NCBI RefSeq assembly: GCF_038003085.1
Contig: NZ_JBBOOM010000001.1
Coordinates: 4,092,001 to 4,156,000, forward strand
DNA from: Psychrobacillus sp. FSL K6-2836
GTDB taxonomy: Bacteria > Bacillota > Bacilli > Bacillales_A > Planococcaceae
DNA length: 64,000 nucleotides
Reading direction: 5' to 3'
Part shown: positions 8,002 to 17,502 of the stretch, piece after piece
Position numbering within the stretch: the stretch's first letter is position 1
Layout of the letters: each line of letters starts with the position of its first letter
Notes under the pieces: model-generated
Database searches by the model: none
What the model saw: the letters and a program-made list of their open reading frames with translations, nothing else
Told to the model about the DNA's origin: nothing
Translations under genes and position numbers: made by a program

Positions 8002-9714
8002 TTAAATTTTAAATTGGTTGATAATAACCTGTAGATCATCAGCTAATTTGGCAAGAGCCATTGAAGATGATGTTATTTCTTCCATCGATGCAAGTTGTTC
8101 TTGTGTTGCTGCTGATATATTCTGGGTAATCGCAGAAGTCTCTTGGGCAACATTACTTACATTTTCAATGGAGTCATTAACTGAAATTGTTCCATTTGAC
8201 AATTTCTTGAGTGAATCTGAAATATCTTCTATTTGTGAAACAACACCGTTAACAGCTTGTTCAATTTTCTCGAAAGAACTTCCTGCAACACTAACGACAT
8301 TAAGACCGGATTGAACTTCTTCAGCTGCTTTTTCCATTGTTTTTAAAGTCAAATTAGTATCATTTTGAATTAATTGAATAAGGTTCCCGATTTGTTCAGT
8401 AGAATTTGTGGATTCTTCAGCTAGTTTTCTTACTTCATCGGCAACAACCGCAAATCCTTTGCCATGTTCCCCAGCTCTGGCAGCTTCAATAGCAGCATTT
8501 AATGCTAACAAATTAGTTTGAGCTGATATTCCTGTTATCACATTAGTAATCTGACTGATTTCATTAGATCTTGCATCGAGGTTTCCAACTGCCTTAGATA
8601 AGCTATTTACATTCTCATTAATAGAATTCATTTGTTCATTTACTTTTTGAATAGCTTTATTTCCTTCAGTTGAAAGTGTAGCTGCTTGAAGGACGTCTTT
8701 CGTAATTTCCTCTGTATGTTTGGAAATTGTTTTTGTGTAATTAGTAATGTCTTTCATAACTTTAAAACTATTTTCAACTGTATCCAACTGTTTATCTGAT
8801 CCTGAAGCAAGTTCTTGAACAGTTAGGGTGATATGTTCGCTTGCATTGCTATTTTGCTCTGCACTCGCACTTAATTGTTCAGAAGCAGATGCAACTTGTT
8901 GAGAAGAGTCTTGGACAGTAATAAATACAGCTTGGAGTGAATTTGTCATATTGTTATAGGAAGCAGTAAGTTCTCCAATCTCATCCTTAGATTCGTAGTT
9001 GCCTTTACCTGTAAAGTCTCCATTTTCAGCTTCCATAAGTAAACCTTTAACTTCTTTAATTGGACGAACTATCATACGGGTAATTATTATACTTAAAGTA
9101 ACTAAAATTAGTAATACTACAATAGCAATACCTGTGACAAAAACAAGTACTTTTTGTTTTTTATCATTATTATCCTTGTTTATTGTATCTGCAATTTCTA
9201 TGTTATATTTCTGCATTTCTTTCAAGATGTCATTTACAGAAGCTCGGTTTTTTTCAACTTCACCCATATACAATGAATATGCCTCTTCATTTTTATTGAT
9301 TGCAGCAAGCTCCATTACTTTATCTCTATTGTTAGCAAATTCTTGTGCACGCTCTTTGTATTGCTCAATTAAATTTATTTCCTCTTTCGTTAGATCCGTA
9401 TTTTCAATTTCAGAGACAAGTGAATCAATTTCCTCCCATGCAGATGAAATTTCATTAATTAACTCTGTGGTTCTTTCAGGGTCATTTGTTACAAGAGCTT
9501 CTAATGTGTATGCATCACTCGCTCTGGCATTTACTCTGATTTGCATTACTTTATTCAGATGCAGTAGGTTATCTTTATACATAACATTCGAACCTTTTGC
9601 CATTTCATTAATATAGCTGATTCCCAGCGCTCCTACTGAGCTAAGTCCTAATGCGCTTGCAATGATAATTATTAATAATTTTTTGCTAATACTTAAATTT
9701 CTTAAAAACTTCAA
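8002..9714 (-). CDS. methyl-accepting chemotaxis protein
   Basis: A 570-residue chemoreceptor. A short cytoplasmic tip is followed by TM1 (about 12-32), an extracellular helical region (about 35-188) of the four-helix-bundle type, TM2 (about 190-212), HAMP (about 213-265) and a long coiled-coil signalling domain. The hairpin tip [20 protein letters not shown] (about residues 391-410) is the CheA/CheW-binding site, and Glu/Gln pairs on either side are likely methylation sites. The TTG start has AGAGGAG eight bases upstream. It is a single-gene unit; a CheW-like protein is encoded far away at 55.6 kb. The ligand cannot be inferred. Confidence 0.93.
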   Translation of the reverse strand: MKFLRNLSISKKLLIIIIASALGLSSVGALGISYINEMAKGSNVMYKDNLLHLNKVMQIRVNARASDAYTLEALVTNDPERTTELINEISSAWEEIDSLVSEIENTDLTKEEINLIEQYKERAQEFANNRDKVMELAAINKNEEAYSLYMGEVEKNRASVNDILKEMQKYNIEIADTINKDNNDKKQKVLVFVTGIAIVVLLILVTLSIIITRMIVRPIKEVKGLLMEAENGDFTGKGNYESKDEIGELTASYNNMTNSLQAVFITVQDSSQQVASASEQLSASAEQNSNASEHITLTVQELASGSDKQLDTVENSFKVMKDITNYTKTISKHTEEITKDVLQAATLSTEGNKAIQKVNEQMNSINENVNSLSKAVGNLDARSNEISQITNVITGISAQTNLLALNAAIEAARAGEHGKGFAVVADEVRKLAEESTNSTEQIGNLIQLIQNDTNLTLKTMEKAAEEVQSGLNVVSVAGSSFEKIEQAVNGVVSQIEDISDSLKKLSNGTISVNDSIENVSNVAQETSAITQNISAATQEQLASMEEITSSSMALAKLADDLQVIINQFKI

Positions 9715-10128
9715 ATTGAATACTCCTCTGCATTTTTTCTATTTCAATTTAACTATCGGTTATAAATTAAAAAAATCCAATTGAAATTAATACCATATTA
9801 TAGAAAGGTGCTTGAATGTTTCTAAAATAGCTTATTTTGTTAACCGCTAAGTTTTTTCAATAAGTGGAGATGCTTTTTTCTTATTAAAGTTACATTTACC
9901 CATTTGTCTAAGAAGGAAAAGTAAAACCTTTAGTTGAATTTACTACAATAGAGAAGGGTGGTTATAAGATGAAAATAAATAAAATGACCAATACTCAGGG
10001 AACCAACTCCATTTTTCTTAATATAAAGGCGCTGGAAAAGGGCTACGTTATTGGTTGAAATAGCCTGAAAATAATAGAAAGAGAATTTAGTAATACGTAC
10101 ATTTTTATCAAAGAGGGGAGGTAAGCAA
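9715..10128. other. 414-bp gap: chemoreceptor upstream region and a FlgM-like fragment
   Basis: Contains the leader of the chemoreceptor gene. On the minus strand it reads ACCGATAG (plus positions 9753-9760), near the sigma-D -10 element GCCGATAT, but without a clear TAAA -35. On the plus strand, a 29-codon ORF at 9969-10058 has a fair ribosome site. No other structure was seen. Confidence 0.45.
9969..10058 (+). pseudogene. possible N-terminal remnant of flgM
   Basis: A 29-codon ORF beginning MKINKMTNTQGTNSI and ending at a TGA, preceded by GAAGGGTGG. The first 15 residues resemble the start of the anti-sigma-D factor FlgM (MKIN...G...NP), after which similarity stops. It may be a truncated copy, or chance resemblance of a short peptide. 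Confidence 0.3.
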
Positions 10129-10668
10129 ATGAAGGTACAAATAATAGGCGGTTCAGGAACGGGCAAAAGTACCTTAGCAAAATTTATAAGCAAAAAGGAA
10201 AATATTAAGTGGATTGATACAGACAGATATCTTTGGAAAGACGAAACTTTTACTGAAAATCATCCCATTGAAAAACGAATAGAAATGTATGAAAAAGACA
10301 TGGAATCCAATGAGGAATATGTTGTTTCAGGATCTGTTTTTTCATGGAATCGTAATGGATTTAGTAATCGTAATTTATTTGTATTCCTCCATTTAGATGA
10401 AGAGATTAGAATGGAGCGTTTAAGAAATAGGGAAATCAGACGAAATAATTTTAAAAAAACTTGGATTGATGAAAATGGAAATAATACCAATGAATTTTTA
10501 GAATGGTGCAAAACATATTTAAAGGAACAGGATGAAACAAAGATAGGAACTTATGCTGCGCAATCCTATGAAATGGAATTATCTAAAAGTCCTATATTAA
10601 AACTCGATAGCTCGCAATCTGTGGAAGAACTTTATATGGAAATAAAAGCTTGGTCAAATAAAGTTTAG
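10129..10668 (+). CDS. P-loop kinase-like protein (FlaR/adenylate kinase-related)
   Basis: A 179-residue P-loop NTPase. The Walker A motif GGSGTGKST is at residues 7-15, after one strand. IDTDRYLW gives the acceptor aspartates of the adenylate-kinase fold, and RMERLRNREIRR is the arginine-rich lid. Relatives are annotated as DNA topology modulation protein FlaR or as shikimate/adenylate kinase-like proteins; real substrates are unknown. GGGGAGG precedes the ATG. It is 13 bases upstream of the next gene and likely heads a four-gene transcript running to 12797. Confidence 0.75.
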   Translation: MKVQIIGGSGTGKSTLAKFISKKENIKWIDTDRYLWKDETFTENHPIEKRIEMYEKDMESNEEYVVSGSVFSWNRNGFSNRNLFVFLHLDEEIRMERLRNREIRRNNFKKTWIDENGNNTNEFLEWCKTYLKEQDETKIGTYAAQSYEMELSKSPILKLDSSQSVEELYMEIKAWSNKV

Positions 10669-10681
10669 AGGAGGAGAGGCA

Positions 10682-11746
10682 TTGAGAAAACTAGTACTAA
10701 TCCTACTAATATTGGGTGGTATATGTATAAATCCAACCTCCATTTTTGCAAATGGCACGAGTTATTTTGAAGAACCTACCACTCCGTCTGGACATGTGCT
10801 TCCTATGGAGGAAAGTGTCATCAGTATAGAGAGTGAAAAATTATATATAGAAATTGAACAGGAAGATGATATACCGCCGTTTCCAATAATGCTTGCAAAT
10901 GTTCGTGTTATCTATGAAATGGAAAACAAAACAGAAGAGGATCTTCAAGTGCCTATAGCATTTCCGCAACCAGGTAATTCATATGAGTGGAGTGTTGACT
11001 TAGATGGAACTGATATTCCTTTAACTGGTAATATACCTTTTAATGCGGAAGAATTAGTAGGGGATAAACCTCATATTGAATGGGTTAATCCAAGAACAGG
11101 ACAAACGTATTCTTTTGGAGGGTACGATGTAATAGTTGACTCAAATAAATTAGGAGCAAAAACCTTTGAGGTAACTTTAAATGCAAAGAGCATACATACG
11201 CTAACTATTGAATACGAAGCAACTTTAGGAATAGATGAGAGGGCTAGTCTCCATCCTATTTATCGATTAGATTATCTACTTCATCCAGCATCCTACTGGA
11301 GTGATTTTAAAGACTTAAGTTTAGAAGTCAAGGTGCCAAAAAGAGCGAGTGTGTATGTGAATTTACCACTGGAAAAGGAAAGTAATACGTATATCGGGAC
11401 ATTTGAAACACTTCCTGAAGAAAATCTCGTTTTATTCATCTCGCCGAGTTCTGGTTTACTGATAAACCTTTTTAATTCGCGACGCGTGGCTCTACTTTCA
11501 CTTGTTATAATGCTACCTATATATTACGTAATAATACTATTATTGAAGAGAACTTCTCTAAAATATAAAACGAGCTTATCATTGATTGTTTTAGTTGTAT
11601 TTGGCTTGGCTGGTTTGGATATTGTTAGCCATAAAATATTAGGATACCCATTAACGATGGTTCAATATGTTCTCTACATCATGAACTTGCTGATATTGTG
11701 GTGGATGTGGTATCGAGTATTTAGAATAAATGGAAAGAAGGGGTAG
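10682..11746 (+). CDS. exported membrane-anchored hypothetical protein
   Basis: Not assigned to a family with certainty. The 354-residue product has a signal peptide (residues 1-23), a beta-rich extracellular region (about 24-255) and three C-terminal hydrophobic helices (about 262-285, 293-315 and 324-345). The extracellular part has runs such as VRVIYEMENKTEEDLQVPIA and HTLTIEYEATLG, typical of proteins that describe mucin-like or DUF4424-like domains. The TTG start has GGAGGAGAGG just upstream. It overlaps the transcript, but not the reading frame, of the following Nudix gene. Confidence 0.6.
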   Translation: MRKLVLILLILGGICINPTSIFANGTSYFEEPTTPSGHVLPMEESVISIESEKLYIEIEQEDDIPPFPIMLANVRVIYEMENKTEEDLQVPIAFPQPGNSYEWSVDLDGTDIPLTGNIPFNAEELVGDKPHIEWVNPRTGQTYSFGGYDVIVDSNKLGAKTFEVTLNAKSIHTLTIEYEATLGIDERASLHPIYRLDYLLHPASYWSDFKDLSLEVKVPKRASVYVNLPLEKESNTYIGTFETLPEENLVLFISPSSGLLINLFNSRRVALLSLVIMLPIYYVIILLLKRTSLKYKTSLSLIVLVVFGLAGLDIVSHKILGYPLTMVQYVLYIMNLLILWWMWYRVFRINGKKG

Positions 11747-11753
11747 AACGGTA

Positions 11754-12227
11754 ATGAGTGATTATATAAACTATAAGATTTGGACAGTATGTATGGTTCA
11801 AGATGGAGAAAAGATTTTACTTCTAGATAGGCAACATGACGATTTCAAAGGGTTTATTCCACCTGGAGGGAAAGTTGAATTTCCAGAAAGTATTATCGAT
11901 AGTGCTATTAGAGAGGTGAAAGAAGAAACTGGATTAGAGGTTAGTAATCTCATTTTTAAAGGATTATATGAATACGTTAATCCAGTCGCTAAGGATAGAT
12001 ACATGATATTTAATTACATAACGTATGATTTTAAGGGTGAATTACTGGAGGATTCTCCAGAAGGTAAAGTAGCTTGGATAAATATTAAGGATGCATACAA
12101 TCTCCCGATGCAAAAATCAATTCAAAGAAGGTTTCCGTTATTCTTTGAGGATGGAACATTTGAAATACAAGTGGAATGGAATGATGAGGAAAATAAAGAA
12201 GGAAAAGTGTTAATAAGAAATACGTGA
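11754..12227 (+). CDS. Nudix hydrolase, 8-oxo-dGTP diphosphatase-like
   Basis: A 157-residue Nudix protein. Its box is GGKVEFPESIIDSAIREVKE followed by ETGL, with an insertion-free PPGG lead-in. The pattern (IWTVCMVQDGEKILLLDRQ, then FKGFIPPGG) resembles the MutX/YtkD-like 8-oxo-dGTP hydrolases that clean the nucleotide pool. Start 11754 is chosen because AGAAGGGG lies ten bases upstream; the in-frame ATG at 11730 sits inside the preceding coding region. It is 12 bases upstream of an acetyltransferase gene. Confidence 0.82.
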   Translation: MSDYINYKIWTVCMVQDGEKILLLDRQHDDFKGFIPPGGKVEFPESIIDSAIREVKEETGLEVSNLIFKGLYEYVNPVAKDRYMIFNYITYDFKGELLEDSPEGKVAWINIKDAYNLPMQKSIQRRFPLFFEDGTFEIQVEWNDEENKEGKVLIRNT

Positions 12228-12239
12228 GTAGGTGAAGAA

Positions 12240-12797
12240 TTGGAATTTTCAAAGGTAGTTATAGAGACCGAAAGATTTATCATACGCCCCTTTAACAAAG
12301 AGGATTATAGCAATTGGTACGAGCAGTTTGATAATAGATTGCCGTCGCAGTACTTATATGATGATGGACGACCTTTAAATATGTCTGCTTCAACTGAAGG
12401 CTGGTTTATTGACTGGATTGATGGCTTCAATGATTTAGCCAAAAAAGATGAGATGTATATACTTGGGATATTTCGTAAAGAAGATGGAGTAAATGTGGGG
12501 AAAGTAGAGCTAATAACAATCTTAAGGATGGATTACCAGTGGGCAATGATGGGCTACTCGATTCACAATCAGTATTGGAAAAAGGGTTATGGTTTAGAGA
12601 GTGTATTAGCAGCCACTGAAGCTTTCTTTTCAACTTTAAATTTTCATCGAATCGAATTACATATAAATACGGATAATTATCCCTCGATACGACTCGCGGA
12701 AAAAGCTGGATTTATGTTGGAATGTGTAAGGAAAGAATTTTCACTAGAGAATGATAAATGGACTGATTTTTTGATTTACTACAAAAATCGAATATAA
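12240..12797 (+). CDS. GNAT acetyltransferase, RimJ/RimL type
   Basis: A 185-residue GNAT protein that opens with the RimJ/RimL-like VVIETERFIIRPFNKEDY. Motif A is seen around MGYSIHNQYWKKGYGLESV (acetyl-CoA loop), and motif B around RIELHINTDNYPSIRLAEKAGF. It probably transfers acetyl to an amine on a protein or small molecule. The TTG start is preceded by AGGTG. It is the last gene of a same-strand run from 10129 and is closed by a terminator. Confidence 0.82.
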   Translation: MEFSKVVIETERFIIRPFNKEDYSNWYEQFDNRLPSQYLYDDGRPLNMSASTEGWFIDWIDGFNDLAKKDEMYILGIFRKEDGVNVGKVELITILRMDYQWAMMGYSIHNQYWKKGYGLESVLAATEAFFSTLNFHRIELHINTDNYPSIRLAEKAGFMLECVRKEFSLENDKWTDFLIYYKNRI

Positions 12798-12862
12798 AAC
12801 TCTATAAAGAATTCTTCTTATTGTTAAATTACATTAATTAAATTGACCACCTCACGACCTCC

Positions 12863-12905
12863 AAGTCCCCAAGGTTTTCACAGTTAGGGGACTTCTTCGG
12901 CTTTT
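12863..12905 (+). terminator. terminator between convergent genes
   Basis: The stem AAGTCCCC/GGGGACTT (12863-12870 with 12887-12894) is followed by a pyrimidine-rich tail containing TTTT. Confidence 0.65.
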
Positions 12906-12915
12906 CTTATAATAT

Positions 12916-13797
12916 TCAACCAAAGTAAAACTTCGATATTTGGTCAATGAATAACTTTTCTAAATCACCTTTCTTTTTCACGATGATGAAAGTGGAAACA
13001 GAAGGTAACCCAAATAAATCAAAATGGAGTTGCATTACTTTTCCTTCTAATAGTTCACGCCGAACGATTGAGTGTGGCAAAAAGGATACGCCTAGATCGT
13101 CCTGTATAAACCGTTTGGCAATATGAGCTTGTGTTACTTTCATCGTTCTAACTCCATTGATGTGTTTATGTAATTTCACGAGAAGATCATCCCAGAAAAC
13201 AGGATGATGATGGGTAAATAAATAATTTTTTTGTAAAACATCTTTAATATCAATTGGTGGCCCACTCTCCTCATCATAAATATCTATGGGCATGACAAAT
13301 AAAATTGGATCCTCATAAAAGGAAATCGATTCTACTCCTTTTCTTTGCGTGTCAAGTGCGGAAATGCCAATATTTACTTCTCCAGAATCTACTAGATCTT
13401 CAATAAGATAAGATTCCTCCACACGAATATGTATTTCCAAGTCAGGTTGCAGCTTCATAAATGAACGTAAAAAATAAGGAAGAATCGTTTCGGCCATAAG
13501 AGGTGAAATCGCAATTGTCCAAGTTCGGCGATAGCCTTGCTTAAATGCGTGCATTTTGTGAATCGTATTTTCAGTACTGTTCACTAGTTTTTGTGCTTCG
13601 GGTAAAAAGTATTTTCCAGCTTCAGATAAGGTTACTCGATTATTTTGTCTGTCAAAAAGAGCGGATCCCAAATGTTCCTCCAGTAATCGGATATGAACGG
13701 TCACACTTGGTTGAGACATCATTAATTTTTCAGAAGCCTTTCGAAAGTTGAGTGTGTCTGCAGCAGTACAAAATGTTTTTAACCATTGATATTCCAA
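12916..13797 (-). CDS. citR: LysR-family regulator, CitR-like
   Basis: A 293-residue LysR-type regulator. The N-terminal winged helix-turn-helix (residues 4-60: WLKTFCTAADTLNFRKASEK and SQPSVTVHIRLLEE) is followed by a periplasmic-binding-like effector domain. It is transcribed away from a citrate synthase gene, with 103 bases between the starts, the same arrangement as citR-citA in B. subtilis, where CitR represses citA. By family habit it should also control itself. The TTG start has GAAGGTGAT upstream. The name rests on context. Confidence 0.78.
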   Translation of the reverse strand: MEYQWLKTFCTAADTLNFRKASEKLMMSQPSVTVHIRLLEEHLGSALFDRQNNRVTLSEAGKYFLPEAQKLVNSTENTIHKMHAFKQGYRRTWTIAISPLMAETILPYFLRSFMKLQPDLEIHIRVEESYLIEDLVDSGEVNIGISALDTQRKGVESISFYEDPILFVMPIDIYDEESGPPIDIKDVLQKNYLFTHHHPVFWDDLLVKLHKHINGVRTMKVTQAHIAKRFIQDDLGVSFLPHSIVRRELLEGKVMQLHFDLFGLPSVSTFIIVKKKGDLEKLFIDQISKFYFG

Positions 13798-13900
13798 CTA
13801 ATCACCTTCTTCGATTAATAATAGTAATTAATTTGATTATATATATTTAATTTTTATTATCAAATTTATCTTTTATAATAAAGTAAAGGAGGAGTTATAT
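13798..13900. promoter_or_regulatory. divergent citR-citA control region
   Basis: A very AT-rich 103-bp region. ATTTGAT (13831-13837) and ATCAAAT (13859-13865) form an inverted repeat with 21 bases between the arms, a candidate LysR operator. TATAAT at 13874-13879 is a candidate -10 for citA, without a good -35, consistent with a regulated promoter. Confidence 0.5.
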
Positions 13901-14971
13901 ATGTTTCAAAAGGGATTAAAAGATGTTGTAGCAGTTCATACAAAAATTGCGTCAGTGGATGGTGACATTGGAGAACTAAGATACAGAGGGGTACAGGTCG
14001 ATAAGTTAGCCGCTACTAGTACATTTGAACAATTGGCGACCTTTATATGGACTGGGGAAAGAGGCTTTGAAAAAGACCTTGAGTTGAATCAGTGTCGAGA
14101 ATTGCCTGCACATATAATTGCAATCATTGATGCACTTCCAAAAGAAATTTCTTTAATGGATGCGATGAGGACGGCTATTTCTGCATATGCACATACAGAA
14201 TATAAAGAAAAGACAATAGCAGAGCAGGCAGTCCTATTAACAGCTGCACTTCCAATGATAGTAGCTAGACATTATCGAAACCAACTTGGACTACCTGTAA
14301 TTACTGCAAATAAAGAGCTCTCCCACACCGCTAATTATTTATGGATGCTGACTGGAGAAATGCCGAGTGATGTCCAAGTAGAAGCACTGGAAACATACTT
14401 GAAACTTACAATGGAGCATGGTTTGAATGCATCGACCTTTGCAGCAAGAGTAACGATTTCAACAGAGTCAGATTTGACAGCTGCCATTACTTCCGCACTT
14501 GGGACAATGAAGGGGCCGTTACATGGAGGAGCTCCATCAGGAGTCATTTCTATGTTAAATGAATTTGAAGATCTTTCCCAGATTCGTACTATTGTAAAAA
14601 ATAAAATAGAGAACGGCGAAAAGATAATGGGCTTCGGGCATCGAATTTATAAAACAGAGGATCCTCGTTCCATTATACTGAGAGAGAAGTGTTTGGAGCT
14701 TCAAGGTAAAGATGCATGGCTAGATATTGCAACCATCGCAGAAAAAGAAATTATCGAGTTATTGGCGGAGTATAAACCGGGGAGGAAGTTATACACGAAT
14801 GTAGAATATTATGCAGCAGCCATTATGCGATCCATAAATATGCCTTCAGAATTATTCACCCCGACATTCAGTATTGCAAGAATGGTTGGCTGGACAGCTC
14901 ATGCTATTGAACAGTTGGAAGACAATACAATTTTCCGCCCACAGTCTATATACGTAGGGGAAATAAAATAA
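13901..14971 (+). CDS. citA: citrate synthase
   Basis: A 356-residue citrate synthase that condenses acetyl-CoA and oxaloacetate. The active-site segments are visible: MEHGLNAST (His), GPLHGGAPSG, IMGFGHRIYK (His) and the late PTFSIARMVGW. The opening HTKIASVDGDIGELRYRGVQV is typical of the short Gram-positive enzyme. With the LysR gene divergent from it, this matches the minor citrate synthase CitA (366 residues in B. subtilis) better than CitZ, which normally stands with icd and mdh. AAAGGAGGAG precedes the ATG. Confidence 0.9.
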   Translation: MFQKGLKDVVAVHTKIASVDGDIGELRYRGVQVDKLAATSTFEQLATFIWTGERGFEKDLELNQCRELPAHIIAIIDALPKEISLMDAMRTAISAYAHTEYKEKTIAEQAVLLTAALPMIVARHYRNQLGLPVITANKELSHTANYLWMLTGEMPSDVQVEALETYLKLTMEHGLNASTFAARVTISTESDLTAAITSALGTMKGPLHGGAPSGVISMLNEFEDLSQIRTIVKNKIENGEKIMGFGHRIYKTEDPRSIILREKCLELQGKDAWLDIATIAEKEIIELLAEYKPGRKLYTNVEYYAAAIMRSINMPSELFTPTFSIARMVGWTAHAIEQLEDNTIFRPQSIYVGEIK

Positions 14972-14976
14972 TTCTT

Positions 14977-15017
14977 AAAAGATGCCGTTTTAGTAACAGG
15001 AAACAGCATCTTTTTTT
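14977..15017 (+). terminator. terminator after citA
   Basis: The stem AAAAGATGC/GCATCTTTT (14977-14985 with 15006-15014), extended by GTTT/AAAC, ends in a T7 tract. Confidence 0.85.
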
Positions 15018-15085
15018 GTGGAAAAGGAAATCTCGTCATCAAGGCGAATATACATATAGAGATGCAAATGAAAGGGGTATGAATA

Positions 15086-15313
15086 TTGAAATATATAATA
15101 ATGGGAGCAACGTCGATACTTTCAGGAATCATGCTATTTGGGATGACGTGGATTGCGGCAGCTATTTATACAACAAGAGGTGGGCAATATGGACAATTTG
15201 CAGACGCTCTATCGGCGATTGGATATTTTCCTATATTTATTAGTATTTTGTTAGTAATAACTGGAATATGTTTTTTTGTAATGGCCTTTAACAAACATTT
15301 AGAAGACGAGTAA
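15086..15313 (+). CDS. small two-helix membrane protein
   Basis: Not recognised. A 75-residue protein with hydrophobic helices at about 4-27 and 45-67, joined by a short polar loop (TTRGGQYGQFADALS). The TTG start follows AAAGGGG. It stands in front of a decayed amidohydrolase fragment and has no clear functional partner. Confidence 0.55.
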   Translation: MKYIIMGATSILSGIMLFGMTWIAAAIYTTRGGQYGQFADALSAIGYFPIFISILLVITGICFFVMAFNKHLEDE

Positions 15314-15609
15314 GCTGTGGTAGAAATATTTATCTATAAAATTATCTGAATAATGAAACCTTTCTATCGTTTTATAAGTATAGTAATAAAGGAAAAAGGG
15401 GGGGAAATTATCATTATATTAAATGAAAACCCATTAGAAAATATAAAGCATACGCAAAACATAAATTTAGTGATTAAAGGGGAAACGGTATATACCCAAG
15501 AGAGCTTTTTGAACAAATTCCTGAAGAAGAAACTATTATGAAAAATATTCAAGCGTTTATGGATGAATTTGATGCAACTACTAGCAAATAAAAAAGGGGA
15601 AAGTTTAGG
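15314..15609. other. 296-bp interval occupied by a decayed gene
   Basis: Contains the frameshifted amidohydrolase tail described separately (about 15383-15591), then AAAAGGGGAAAG as the ribosome site of the peptidase gene. No promoter is obvious. Confidence 0.5.
15383..15591 (+). pseudogene. amidohydrolase C-terminal remnant, frameshifted
   Basis: The frame beginning near 15383 reads ...GEIIIILNENPLENIKHTQN and then INLVIKGETVYTQ, which is the standard tail of metal-dependent amidohydrolases (D-x-NPLENI-T-x-x-I-x-x-VIKxGxVY). After that the homology moves to another frame, RELFEQIPEEETIMKNIQAF, and on to a TAA at 15589-15591. The N-terminal, metal-binding part is missing altogether, so this is a fossil and not a gene with a sequencing slip. 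Confidence 0.7.
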
Positions 15610-16470
15610 ATGCAAATAGTAGATACAGTTCCATATTTTTTTACAAATTATGAACCGACAACACAATCTTTACGTAAATATTATGCGAAATTCCCTGTAA
15701 TTTTCAAAGAGTATTTTAATAGACATTGTAAGGATACAGAAGAAAGACATTTACAATCGATCGAAAAATATCCTCAGTATTTTAATTCTATCAAAGACGT
15801 ACACGAAAATATTCAATCAATTATCACTGAAATAGCAGAAGCATATATGGATAAATATAATATATCCTTTCCAGTGAATATAAATTTGATCGTTGGTGGC
15901 TTTGGGTCCAATGCGTATACTTACCAACAGATCATCCCTGATATTACGTTTGCATTAGAAAAGCTATCACCAAACTCTGATCATCTGCGAGTAATAGTAG
16001 CCCATGAATTTGGACATTTGGCTCAAAATATTCTATTAGATAATGCAGGAATGGACTGGTCAAAGTCCCAATGGACACATCCGCTCATATGGCTTTACAG
16101 AGAAGGAGTTGCAACCTACTTATCTCGTCAAATAGCCGATAATAATCATCCTTCGGTCTATTTTTCTTATAATGATGAAGGTGTAGAATGGCTTACTTTT
16201 GCTCAAGCAAATACCACAAAGGTCAGGCTGGCATTTAAGGAGGATTATGAAACTTTAAGTTCAGATGAATTATTTCGCGAGTGGTTTTCCATTAATGGAG
16301 GAAATAGATTTGGCTACAGTAGATTAGCCTACTTTTTAGGGGATCTTTTCGTTCAAGAATATGCGGAAAAGTATGGAGCATTAGCCATGGTCCTTGCGTG
16401 GAAGGAACAAAAATTAGAAGAGGAAATAGCGCAATGGCTATCTAAAAAAGGAGCAGACATAGATGAATAA
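15610..16470 (+). CDS. predicted zinc peptidase (gluzincin-like)
   Basis: A 286-residue cytoplasmic protein with a HEFGH zinc site (His132, Glu133, His136) after the strand RVIVA, and a likely third ligand, Glu165, in REGVATYLSR. This is the layout of DUF2268-type predicted Zn-dependent proteases. No signal peptide is seen. A GGGGAAAG site lies before the ATG. The stop overlaps the start of the methyltransferase gene by eight bases, so the two are translationally coupled. The substrate is unknown. Confidence 0.75.
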   Translation: MQIVDTVPYFFTNYEPTTQSLRKYYAKFPVIFKEYFNRHCKDTEERHLQSIEKYPQYFNSIKDVHENIQSIITEIAEAYMDKYNISFPVNINLIVGGFGSNAYTYQQIIPDITFALEKLSPNSDHLRVIVAHEFGHLAQNILLDNAGMDWSKSQWTHPLIWLYREGVATYLSRQIADNNHPSVYFSYNDEGVEWLTFAQANTTKVRLAFKEDYETLSSDELFREWFSINGGNRFGYSRLAYFLGDLFVQEYAEKYGALAMVLAWKEQKLEEEIAQWLSKKGADIDE

Positions 16471-17224
16471 TAATCTAGATGAATACAATGATCCAATTTC
16501 CTACGATATTGAAAATGATGCCTATACTGGAGAACTCAATTTACTTACAGAATGGGCTATCAGGCAAGGAGGACCAATTATAGACCTGGCATGTGGAACT
16601 GGAAGAATGACGATTCCTTTAGCACAAAAGGGATTCGAATTGATTGGTGTAGATCTACACGCGGGTATGCTTGAACATGCGAAGAAAAAAGCGGAAGATT
16701 TAAATATACGAATTGAATGGTTAGTTCAAGATTGCACAGTGCTTCAAATAGAAGAAAAAAGCCCGTTTATGTTTATGGTTGGAAACTCCTTTCAACATTT
16801 TCATACAAATGAACATCAAAATCTTGTTTTAAGATCCATACATAGTCATTTAGAAACAGATGGAATTTTGGTATTTGGGACTAGGTTTCCAACGGCGGAA
16901 GAGTTGCTCCAACCAAGTACAGAAGAGTATTGGAAAACATATATAGATACAATTGAGAATAAAGAAGTAAAAGTATATACGATTAGTGATTATAATCCTT
17001 TAGAACAAATACAGCATTATACAACAATCAGAAAATATATGGATGGAGACAATGTTGTAGAGGAAAGAAAAACGAACATCAGTTTAAGATACACTTATCC
17101 TAAGGAAATGGAGCGGTTACTATTTGATAACGGGCTAGACATTTTACATGTCTATGAAGATTGGAATAAATCACTACTAAGTAAATATAGTGATGAAATG
17201 ATTTATGTATGTAAAAAAAGATAA
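16463..17224 (+). CDS. class I SAM-dependent methyltransferase
   Basis: A 253-residue Rossmann methyltransferase. Motif I IIDLACGTGRM lies at about 39-49, ELIGVDLHAGML gives the acidic residue that binds SAM ribose, and MVGNSFQHF is motif IV. It resembles small-molecule methyltransferases of the UbiE/Tam kind. It overlaps the upstream peptidase by eight bases. The acceptor is unknown. Confidence 0.82.
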   Translation: MNNNLDEYNDPISYDIENDAYTGELNLLTEWAIRQGGPIIDLACGTGRMTIPLAQKGFELIGVDLHAGMLEHAKKKAEDLNIRIEWLVQDCTVLQIEEKSPFMFMVGNSFQHFHTNEHQNLVLRSIHSHLETDGILVFGTRFPTAEELLQPSTEEYWKTYIDTIENKEVKVYTISDYNPLEQIQHYTTIRKYMDGDNVVEERKTNISLRYTYPKEMERLLFDNGLDILHVYEDWNKSLLSKYSDEMIYVCKKR

Positions 17225-17400
17225 GATTGGACTAAGCAATATCTGACATGAATTAATTAGTAATAAGTGTGATATATGTTAGGTAAAGTATGATAAGGAT
17301 CATATATGTGTAAAAGTGTTTAAGAAGACACTCATACCCTCAGTAAATTAATCGGACAAGATGAGGGTTTATCTAATGTTTCTTAACGCAGTGCTGATTT

Positions 17401-17430
17401 AAGAGTGAGGATTATCCCTCACTCTTTTTT
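17401..17430 (+). terminator. terminator upstream of bioY
   Basis: A perfect 10-bp stem AAGAGTGAGG/CCTCACTCTT with a six-base loop and a T6 tract. Confidence 0.9.
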
Positions 17431-17502
17431 ATAGGACGAAATAGTTAACTTTTCTATATTATAAAACCTTTTGTATTTGATTCAACTTTATAAAAAAGTT
17501 GA

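Noticed and set aside
8999-9616. 205-residue ORF antisense to the chemoreceptor
   Set aside because: Serine/isoleucine-rich shadow frame opposite a well-conserved receptor gene, without a ribosome site.
15016-15243. 75-residue ORF overlapping the small membrane protein at 15086
   Set aside because: The frame starting at 15086 has hydrophobic helices and a ribosome site; the other frame has neither.
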